Positions 1-5,928 of a DNA stretch of 12,708 nucleotides are shown here, piece by piece (the first letter of the stretch is position 1; every line of letters begins with the position of its first letter). Both the position numbers and the translations under genes were made by a program. Origin of the DNA: an uncultured Alphaproteobacteria bacterium (GTDB lineage Bacteria; Pseudomonadota; Alphaproteobacteria; Rhizobiales; Rhizobiaceae); assembly GCA_929200335.1 (NCBI GenBank), contig CAKMZG010000053.1, positions 1-12,708 of the forward strand, given 5' to 3'. The notes below the pieces were generated by a model that worked only from the letters and a program-made list of their open reading frames with translations, searched no databases and was not told where the DNA came from.

Positions 1-69
1 CAAGCCTTGATTGATCACATAAAATCAAGTCTAAATAATATGCTGGATAATCATAAGCGCGTGGCTTGA
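1..69 (+). CDS. Possible 3' end of an unidentified plus-strand gene (partial)
   Basis: Frame 1 is open from the first base to a TGA at 67-69, giving 22 residues that begin QALIDHIKSS and end NHKRVA. The predicted segment is helical and charged, as at the C-terminus of many transcriptional regulators (LysR types often end in such a helix), but it is far too short to assign. The stop lies 16 nt from the stop of the convergent oxidoreductase gene, a normal spacing for converging genes. A 22-codon open stretch is not improbable by chance, so this is only a plausible gene end. Confidence 0.35.
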   Translation, partial: QALIDHIKSSLNNMLDNHKRVA

Positions 70-85
70 CCCTATTTTTTAAGCA

Positions 86-3000
86 TCACGCATCTTTAAT
101 GCTTGGAATTTTAGCCCCCACATTCATAAATGCTGCATGGTGCATTCGCGCTTGCCTATCTGCCGCTTCAATGGATTTTTTGCGAATATGGCCATAGCCT
201 TTAATTTTTTCAGGATAGGCCGCCAGTGCAACAGCAGCATTAAGATTCTTATCATCTAAATTTTTAATGATCGCCTCAAGCCTTGCCAGATAATCATGCA
301 AAACCTGTCGCTCTAATTTGCGCTCCTGTAAATATGAGAAAGGATCATACCACTTGCCGCGCACCCTGCGCCAGCGATAGAGCCTTGCAAACATACCCTG
401 CATAAAGCTGCCATAGGATTTTTTAACAATTTCACCATTGGCATCAAGCTTTACCCAAAGTGGCGGCGCTAAATGAAATTCTAACTTATCCCAAGATTGG
501 AATTGTTGCCGCAATTGACGCTCAAAAGTGCCGTCGCTATAAAGCCTGCCTACCTCATATTCATCTTTTATCGCCATTAATTTATATAGGTTTTCAGAAA
601 CACTGCGCACCAAGCGATTCCCACGAGTTTTCAACCCAAGCCCTTGCACCTTTGCTTGCAGCAATTTAACCCAGTGTAAATAGTCATCTGCATAAGATTG
701 ATCTTGATAAGCCACCAATGCCTCATAGCGGCGGGTGATAATCTCATTAAGATTTTTAGATAGCTTTCTATGGGGCAAAGTATCAGTGGGCGATTTTAAT
801 AAATTTGATAATGCCTCAGGTTTTTCTGCCCAAACACGCCCCCACTCAAAAGCTGCCTTATTCATTTCAACAGCGGTTCCATTTAATTCAATTGCTTGAA
901 GAATAGCCTCACGGGTTAAGGGTAATCCTTTGATTTGCCACGTCACGCCAAGCAAGAACATATTGCCAGCGATTGTATTGCCTAAAAGCCGCTTTGCTAT
1001 TTTCGTAGCATCCATATGGTGCGCACCCTTATCGCCCACTTTTTGAGTGATTTCTTTTATCAAGCGCGAGACGGGGAAAGAAAAATCAACATCCTTTGTA
1101 AAGTCGCCAGAAAGAGTTTCATGGCCATTAAATATAGCTTTAGTCTTACCTTTTTTCATGGTGGCAAGCACAGGCACAGATGCAGCCGTTACTAAATCGC
1201 AGCCCAAAATCAAATCAGCATTGCCTGCAGATATGCGGATTGCGGCAATATCCTCTTGCTGCGGCGCAAGGCGCAAGTGAGAGGTAACCGAGCCGCCTTT
1301 TTGTGCCAACCCAGCCATATCAATAGTGCCACAACCCTTGCCCTCAATATGGGCAGCCATTGCAATAATATTGCTCAAGGTAACGACACCAGTTCCACCA
1401 ATGCCAGTTACAACTATTCCAAAAAGCCCTTCTAATTTTGGTACTTTCGGGGATTTAATCTGGGGTAAATTAGCCCCCCCTATCCCAGCTGTTGATTTGC
1501 GAACACCCCCATGCACCGTTACAAAACTAGGGCAAAATCCCTCCACACAGGAAAAATCTTTATTGCAACTTGAGGCATCAATTTGACGCTTGCGACCAAA
1601 CTCAGTTTCAACAGCATCAATGGCAACGCAATTGGATTGAACCCCACAATCACCGCAACCCTCGCAAACTTGCTCATTAATCACCACATCTTTTGCAGGA
1701 TCAGGATAGGTGCCACGTTTACGACGACGGCGTTTTTCTGTGGCACAGGTCTGATCATAAATCATCACCGTTAGACCTTTGGTCTCAGCCAATTCTTTTT
1801 GTATCACCATTAATTCTGAACGATGGTGAAATGTCATAAAGGATGGCCATTGGATATTTGCAGGATATTTATCTGGCTCATCACTTACCAAAACCAAGCG
1901 CTCAACCCCAATGGCCGCCACTTGGCGAGCTATTTCATCTACCTGCAGGCCACCTTCATTGGGCTGACCACCAGTCATTGCAACCGCATCATTATAAAGA
2001 ATTTTATAGGTAATATTTGCGCCCGATGCGCCAGCTGCGCGCAAAGCCATATAGCCTGAATGATTATAAGTGCCATCGCCTAAATTTTGGAAAACATGAT
2101 CGCGTTTTGAAAACTGATGCTCGCCAATCCAATTGACACCTTCGCCACCCATCTGGGTAAAACCTTCGGTTCCCCTATCCATCCATTGCACCATATAGTG
2201 ACAGCCTATGCCCGCATACGCACGCGATCCATCAGGAATTTTAGTAGAAGTGGAATGGGGACAACCAGCACAAAAATAAGGGACACGCTCTGCAACTTGT
2301 TTTGCTGATAAGAGATAGGATTGCGCCCTTTTTACGCTGCGCAATTTTGCAGCTACACCTTGATCCTTTTTATATTTCGAAACCCGTTCACCAATAGCAA
2401 TGGCAATTTGATTAACATCTAGGGCTCCTTTTACTGGAAAAAGCCACTTGCCCTTCTCATCATGCTTACCCTCACAAAGCGGTTGATTTTTTGTCCCATA
2501 AAGTGCTTCCTTTACCTGCACTTCAATCAACGAACGTTTTTCTTCAACCACAAGAATCCGATCAAGCCCTTTAGCAAATTGCACAATTTCCTTTGGAGGA
2601 ATAGGCCAGACACAACCGATTTTAAATAATCTAATGCCTAATTGATTAGCCTTTGTCTTATCAATACCAAGGTCATCTAAAGCTTGGCGCACATCTAAAT
2701 AACTTTTACCCGTGGTAATAATGCCAAGCTTTGGTGTTTTACCACCGCGCAGCATCATTTTATTAATCTTATTAGCTTCAACAAAAGCAACTACAGCAGC
2801 GCGTTTTTCATCGTGCAAACGAGCTTCTTGTGTAACCGGGTGATCTTGAGGGCGAATATTCAATCCACCCTTGGGCATTTTATAATTTGTTGGTTTAACA
2901 ACCTCCACTCGATCAATCCGCCCATCAACAATAGCGGTGGATTCGATGTTATCCTTGACACATTTAAGCCCAACCCAAACCCCAGCAAAACGTGATAAGG

Positions 3001-3580
3001 CATAGCCCAAATGACCATAATCTAATATTTCTTGCACGCCAGCTGGATGTAGCACTGGCATCATAACATCTAAAAAATGAAATTCCGATTGATGGGCTGT
3101 GGTTGAGCTTTCACACACGTGGTCATCACCCATTATGGCAAGCACCCCGCCATGTTTTGAAGTTCCTGCTAAATTGGCATGACGAAAAGCATCGCCAGAG
3201 CGATCTACACCCGGCCCCTTGCCATACCATAGGCCAAATACGCCATCATATTTGCCTTCGCCACGCATTTCTGCTTGTTGAGCTCCCCAAATAGAGGTGG
3301 CAGCAATATCTTCATTTATACCTGGTTCAAAAACCACATCATGTTCTTTTAAAAGGGTTTCATTTTGCCATAATTGCAAATCAAGGCCACCAATGGGTGA
3401 GCCACGATAACCAGAAACAAACCCAGCCGTATTTAATTTTAACTTTTTATCTCTAGCTTTTTGCGCAAAAAGCATACGTATGAGCGCCTGCGTGCCTGAT
3501 AATAGCACGCGTTTTTTTGTTAGGTCATAACGGTCGCTTAACTGTATTTCCTCACTGCTTTTGCTTAATTGCTTATTCAA
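86..3580 (-). CDS. Indolepyruvate ferredoxin oxidoreductase, fused alpha/beta-subunit form
   Basis: This 1164-residue cytoplasmic enzyme belongs to the fused indolepyruvate:ferredoxin oxidoreductase family, which oxidatively decarboxylates aryl-pyruvates (from Trp, Phe, Tyr) to aryl-acetyl-CoA using thiamine diphosphate and Fe-S clusters. The N-terminal pyruvate-oxidoreductase-like part starts at about residue 24, with SGYRGSPIGG at 56-65. A CAGC pair lies at 437-440. The thiamine-diphosphate site is GDGT at 501-504 with ND at 530-531. A ferredoxin-like segment has Cys639, 642, 645 and 651, then Cys672, 678 and 683. The gamma-type domain begins near 718 (TGIGGTGVV at 725-733), and the last 220 or so residues match the C-terminal extension (DUF6537 type). 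The length is normal for the family and no break is seen. The start is a TTG: the codon two positions upstream is an in-frame TGA, the next in-frame Met is residue 36, inside the conserved region, and GAGGGA lies 6 nt before the TTG. The gene appears to be monocistronic. Confidence 0.95.
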   Translation of the reverse strand: MNKQLSKSSEEIQLSDRYDLTKKRVLLSGTQALIRMLFAQKARDKKLKLNTAGFVSGYRGSPIGGLDLQLWQNETLLKEHDVVFEPGINEDIAATSIWGAQQAEMRGEGKYDGVFGLWYGKGPGVDRSGDAFRHANLAGTSKHGGVLAIMGDDHVCESSTTAHQSEFHFLDVMMPVLHPAGVQEILDYGHLGYALSRFAGVWVGLKCVKDNIESTAIVDGRIDRVEVVKPTNYKMPKGGLNIRPQDHPVTQEARLHDEKRAAVVAFVEANKINKMMLRGGKTPKLGIITTGKSYLDVRQALDDLGIDKTKANQLGIRLFKIGCVWPIPPKEIVQFAKGLDRILVVEEKRSLIEVQVKEALYGTKNQPLCEGKHDEKGKWLFPVKGALDVNQIAIAIGERVSKYKKDQGVAAKLRSVKRAQSYLLSAKQVAERVPYFCAGCPHSTSTKIPDGSRAYAGIGCHYMVQWMDRGTEGFTQMGGEGVNWIGEHQFSKRDHVFQNLGDGTYNHSGYMALRAAGASGANITYKILYNDAVAMTGGQPNEGGLQVDEIARQVAAIGVERLVLVSDEPDKYPANIQWPSFMTFHHRSELMVIQKELAETKGLTVMIYDQTCATEKRRRRKRGTYPDPAKDVVINEQVCEGCGDCGVQSNCVAIDAVETEFGRKRQIDASSCNKDFSCVEGFCPSFVTVHGGVRKSTAGIGGANLPQIKSPKVPKLEGLFGIVVTGIGGTGVVTLSNIIAMAAHIEGKGCGTIDMAGLAQKGGSVTSHLRLAPQQEDIAAIRISAGNADLILGCDLVTAASVPVLATMKKGKTKAIFNGHETLSGDFTKDVDFSFPVSRLIKEITQKVGDKGAHHMDATKIAKRLLGNTIAGNMFLLGVTWQIKGLPLTREAILQAIELNGTAVEMNKAAFEWGRVWAEKPEALSNLLKSPTDTLPHRKLSKNLNEIITRRYEALVAYQDQSYADDYLHWVKLLQAKVQGLGLKTRGNRLVRSVSENLYKLMAIKDEYEVGRLYSDGTFERQLRQQFQSWDKLEFHLAPPLWVKLDANGEIVKKSYGSFMQGMFARLYRWRRVRGKWYDPFSYLQERKLERQVLHDYLARLEAIIKNLDDKNLNAAVALAAYPEKIKGYGHIRKKSIEAADRQARMHHAAFMNVGAKIPSIKDA

Positions 3581-3594
3581 GTGTCATCCCTCAT
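3577..3594 (-). promoter_or_regulatory. Ribosome-binding site of the TTG-started oxidoreductase, inside an overlapping mini-ORF
   Basis: Read on the minus strand, GAGGGA (plus positions 3587-3592) sits 6 nt before the TTG at 3580-3578, a good Shine-Dalgarno arrangement that fixes the start. The same stretch contains an out-of-frame ATG (3594-3592) followed by AGG GAT GAC ACT TGA. The TGA overlaps the TTG start by two bases. Termination and re-initiation could couple the two, but the mini-ORF has no convincing ribosome-binding site of its own and may be accidental. Confidence 0.55.
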
Positions 3595-3662
3595 TCCAAA
3601 ATATAGCAGAATATTAAAATGGTAACACTTCTCCAAATGAAGGCAAGCATTTTTTCATTGGT

Positions 3663-3804
3663 AAAGGCCTTTGCATAATAAGGATTTTGTTGAACTGAGT
3701 AGAAAATAATGAAGCGAGAACCGCAGAATATATGGGCACATTTGAGGATCGGAGCAAATTATTGACACACTCAGGCGGCAAAAGACTATTATGCAAAGGT
3801 CTTT
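3663..3804. repeat. 142-bp MITE-like inverted-repeat element (possible insertion-sequence relic)
   Basis: The ends are 18-bp inverted repeats: 3663-3680 and 3787-3804 match at 17 of 18 positions when one is reverse-complemented, and the inner 13 bp (CCTTTGCATAATA against TATTATGCAAAGG) match perfectly. Weaker mirror symmetry continues inwards with gaps, for example TTTTG, CTGAGT and AATAAT on the left against their complements on the right, so the element may once have been almost fully palindromic. It fills the spacer between the oxidoreductase and the pyrophosphatase-like gene. A 60-codon open frame across it (minus strand) resembles nothing I know and is probably not a gene. I see no clear target-site duplication; only unsymmetrically placed TA dinucleotides flank it. 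Confidence 0.6.
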
Positions 3805-3845
3805 TTAAGTTAATTCACGAAAATTGTTAGGCTCAATATAGCTGC

Positions 3846-4214
3846 CTATATGACCTTGCGCAAAATTCTACTTTTAAAAAAACGTTCTTGAAAATCAACT
3901 GCATGATGCATTTCTTGATAGCTATATTGCTGCCCTTCAGGCGCTACAATCAAGCGAAAACCCTTGTTCTTTGGTGGATAAATTACAGCTACACAGATGC
4001 CTTTAAATTTTTTACACGGCTTCTCAATTCCCATGATGTAAACATCAATGTTGTTGCCAGTTATACCTTTAACATCACTGGTTTGACCAAAATTAATAGG
4101 ATAGATGAAATTCACATTCATTGGATGTGGTGTACCTATCGGGCGATCCACCTGAACAGAGACTTTCTTTCCAATCAAATCTAATAATTCGCTCAAATGT
4201 TGATTAACACTCAT
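3846..4214 (-). CDS. Small inorganic-pyrophosphatase-like protein, probably not catalytic
   Basis: The 122-residue product has no signal peptide and resembles the short, single-domain relatives of family I inorganic pyrophosphatases. Shared landmarks are DRPIGTPHP at 23-31, YPINFG at 38-43, DVYIMG at 57-62, VAPEG at 90-94 and FQERFF at 108-113. The classical metal-binding signature D-x-D-x-x-D reads T52-G53-N54-N55-I56-D57, so only the last Asp remains. The later acidic pair and lysine are replaced by K/N/G residues and R87 (segment 81-88). By family knowledge these ligands bind the Mg ions needed for catalysis, so I infer a binding or regulatory protein, or a divergent enzyme. It lies 28 nt downstream of the DUF2794 gene in the same direction, probably as a two-gene operon, and starts at an ATG with only a weak AGG-type ribosome-binding site. 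Confidence 0.7.
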   Translation of the reverse strand: MSVNQHLSELLDLIGKKVSVQVDRPIGTPHPMNVNFIYPINFGQTSDVKGITGNNIDVYIMGIEKPCKKFKGICVAVIYPPKNKGFRLIVAPEGQQYSYQEMHHAVDFQERFFKSRILRKVI

Positions 4215-4242
4215 AGAAACCTATAAATCTCGTAGTTTAAAG

Positions 4243-4683
4243 TTAATAATTTACAATGCTCAATTTTTTATCAAAATACTTTAATAACCGGCGCAAATCT
4301 TTGCCACGTTTCAAAATAATGCCATTTGCACCTGTGATACAAAATGCACCTTGTTTATTAGATAGTTTTGGTATTTTTTCAATTTTATAATAGGGTATTT
4401 CCCCTGTTTTTCGAAATATAGAAAAAACCGCACGGTCTTTTAAATGATCAATAGCATAGTCTTTCCACTCGCTTTCACCTACCATAAAGCCATAGATATG
4501 TAAAATTGCATCAAGCTCTTCACGGTTGAAGCTCACAGTACTCGGCTTATTTTTCACTGATTGATACCCATTAGCGGTCATAACAATGGAAATGCGATCT
4601 TTAGCACCATTAGTCTTTTTATCACTAGGAAATATAATTAATTTCCCAGTTTTCGACTTCTGCTCACTATGATCTACTGCCAT
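4243..4683 (-). CDS. DUF2794 family protein
   Basis: This 146-residue soluble protein of unknown function belongs to DUF2794, a small alphaproteobacterial family. The conserved core starts at about residue 50 (VSFNREELDAIL) and includes YGFMVGESEWKDYAIDHL, then RAVFSIFR, YKIEKIPKL and GIILKRG, all typical of the family. The first 45 or so residues are polar and Lys-rich and probably form a variable tail. There is no signal peptide or membrane segment. The ATG at 4683 is preceded by GGAG with a 5-nt spacer, a sound ribosome-binding site. It appears to be the first gene of a pair with the pyrophosphatase-like gene 28 nt downstream. Family membership is confident; no function is known to me. Confidence 0.9.
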   Translation of the reverse strand: MAVDHSEQKSKTGKLIIFPSDKKTNGAKDRISIVMTANGYQSVKNKPSTVSFNREELDAILHIYGFMVGESEWKDYAIDHLKDRAVFSIFRKTGEIPYYKIEKIPKLSNKQGAFCITGANGIILKRGKDLRRLLKYFDKKLSIVNY

Positions 4684-4842
4684 ATTTACTCCGCACAGGT
4701 TGTAATTGCATTTATTAAAATCACTTAATTTTTATGATTCATGCTTCATACATTGTGCCATAGAAAAATAGATTGGCAAGTTTGCACTAATTTAAGCCAA
4801 AAACAATTCTACAATAGTTTAAGTACAAGACTTAAGCATCAT

Positions 4843-4922
4843 GCGTCTAAATGCATTCTGGTTGACGCTCTATATGTGATCTTTGATTTGCGCGAATAGT
4901 TCTCATTTAAGTAACGCTACAC
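4843..4922. repeat. Degenerate intergenic palindromic repeat, copy 1
   Basis: The spacer 4684-4925 contains a structured stretch. GCGTC (4843-4847) can pair with GACGC (4864-4868), followed by TGTGATCTTTGATTTG and GAATAGTTCTC (4894-4904), then TTTAAG and GCTAC. The 11-mer GAATAGTTCTC followed by (A/G)TTTA and, a little later, GCTACA recurs at 9519-9557 in the other large intergenic repeat. The layout recalls the dispersed palindromes of Hyphomicrobiales intergenic regions, as far as I remember them. Immediately to the left, TTAAGT (4819-4824) and ACTTAA (4830-4835) form a small 6-bp hairpin. The rest of the spacer (4684-4818) must hold the DUF2794 promoter, but I cannot place it with confidence. 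Confidence 0.45.
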
Positions 4923-4925
4923 GCC

Positions 4926-5705
4926 TTAATTAATAATTTTAGCTCCATGAATAAGCCCGGGGCGATTGCCTTTAGAGTAAGCTTGAACCAGCACAGCAAT
5001 ATTATCGGCATTTGCCTGCTTTATTTCATCTTTTGATAGGTATGCAAAAAAACCATCGGATTTTAATTGCCCTAAGCTCTTAGCTCCTACAACAATGTTA
5101 TGATAGGTGAGTATTTTTCCGCGATTTTCACCACGAGTGACTTTTACCTCAGCCACATCATTATAGAACACCACTGTAACATATAATTCGCTATTAGCAG
5201 CTGCTCCCTTAATTTGAATAGCATAGTCATCCCCATCATCCACAATGGCAATAGGAATAGACATCACGCCATCTTGTGATTTTGAGACCTCCAACAAGCG
5301 CTCTATCTTGGAATTGCTTGAGCCAACTGCATGATCATACCCATTAACAATAACTTGTGGGGTATAGATTTGGCGCTCTCTTAAACTGCGAGCGTAAGCG
5401 CGTTGGCGTTCAGTAAAATCAGGCTTAGCAAATGTGTCTTTCCAGCCTATATAGTCCCAATAATCAACATGCCAAGCCAGCGCTAAAACATCGCCCTTTG
5501 CTTTTATTTTACCCAAAACCTTATCGGCAGATGGACAAGACGAGCAGCCTTGAGAGGTGAAGAGTTCAATCACAGCCGCAGGCTCTGAGCCAATGGACTT
5601 CATATTATCAGCATTTGCATGCAATGCAGATAAACTCAAAACTACAACCGTCGTAAATAACAAGGCAGCGCCTTTATAAGTATTTTTTTTATTCAGAATC
5701 CACAT
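4926..5705 (-). CDS. Exported DUF1223 thioredoxin-fold protein
   Basis: The 259-residue product begins with a signal peptide: Lys6, Lys7 and Lys11 precede a hydrophobic run at about 13-28, and the likely cleavage is after ANA (residue 32). The mature part matches DUF1223: AVIELFTSQGCSSCP at 44-58 holds a CxxC pair (Cys54, Cys57) after a first beta strand, WHVDYWDYIGWKD spans 78-90, and YTPQVIVNG (114-122) carries the cis-proline expected of a thioredoxin fold. The C-terminal half (130-259) is a beta-rich domain without Cys. I infer a periplasmic redox-active protein; its substrate is unknown. The ATG start is supported by GGAAG 7 nt upstream. It is transcribed divergently from ftsK and seems to be alone in its transcript. 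No clear terminator is visible after it. Confidence 0.88.
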   Translation of the reverse strand: MWILNKKNTYKGAALLFTTVVVLSLSALHANADNMKSIGSEPAAVIELFTSQGCSSCPSADKVLGKIKAKGDVLALAWHVDYWDYIGWKDTFAKPDFTERQRAYARSLRERQIYTPQVIVNGYDHAVGSSNSKIERLLEVSKSQDGVMSIPIAIVDDGDDYAIQIKGAAANSELYVTVVFYNDVAEVKVTRGENRGKILTYHNIVVGAKSLGQLKSDGFFAYLSKDEIKQANADNIAVLVQAYSKGNRPGLIHGAKIIN

Positions 5706-5828
5706 GATTAAACTTCCATTTTAAACTGCCTATATTTCCATAAATAAGATAACAAATTATTCCATCACCCACCACTCACATTGCCGTGAGGTTAGTTTTT
5801 GCAAAAAAACCATGGTTAATGGCTCTGG

Positions 5829-5844
5829 TTAATGGTGCCTTAAC
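5829..5844 (+). promoter_or_regulatory. Putative CtrA binding site upstream of ftsK
   Basis: The sequence TTAA-TGGTGCC-TTAAC fits the CtrA consensus TTAA-N7-TTAAC exactly. CtrA is the cell-cycle response regulator of Alphaproteobacteria and often controls division genes. Extra half-sites lie at 5816-5819 and 5847-5850, and a 10-bp direct repeat TGGTTAATGG occurs at 5813-5822 and 5826-5835. The right half-site lies where the -35 element of the candidate ftsK promoter would be, as in many CtrA-activated promoters. The site could also act on the divergent DUF1223 gene, although that start is 124 bp away. Confidence 0.6.
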
Positions 5845-5869
5845 CCTTAAAGTTTAGATTAAATATAAT
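5840..5869 (+). promoter_or_regulatory. Candidate ftsK promoter
   Basis: A perfect -10 hexamer TATAAT lies at 5864-5869. Eighteen bases upstream, TTAACC (5840-5845) matches the -35 consensus at four of six positions and overlaps the CtrA half-site. Transcription would start near 5876, leaving a leader of about 53 nt before the ATG at 5929. A weak -35 covered by an activator site is what an activator-dependent promoter would look like; this is inference from position only. Confidence 0.45.
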
Positions 5870-5928
5870 TCGTGCGGTTTGTTTAATCACAAGCCAGCAC
5901 TGTGTAACATGTAAAACTGGGTTTAGTA

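Noticed and set aside
3614..3796. A 60-codon minus-strand open frame in the spacer after the oxidoreductase
   Set aside because: It starts at a TTG inside the right inverted-repeat arm, spans the whole repeat element, resembles no protein I know and has no ribosome-binding site worth naming.
3662..3807. TA dinucleotides as a target-site duplication of the inverted-repeat element
   Set aside because: They are offset by two bases relative to the symmetry axis, and TA is expected by chance in such AT-rich DNA.
3888..4184. A 98-codon plus-strand open frame opposite the pyrophosphatase-like gene
   Set aside because: It lies wholly antisense to a gene with recognisable family motifs, and its product has no recognisable features.
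4819..4835. TTAAGT/ACTTAA hairpin as a terminator of the DUF1223 gene
   Set aside because: The stem has six A/T-rich pairs and no T-run on either side, so it is too weak to call.
5789..5812. GGTTAGTTTTTGCAAAAAAACC as a terminator hairpin
   Set aside because: It is only an imperfect A/T-rich palindrome in the divergent promoter region, with no gene ending nearby.
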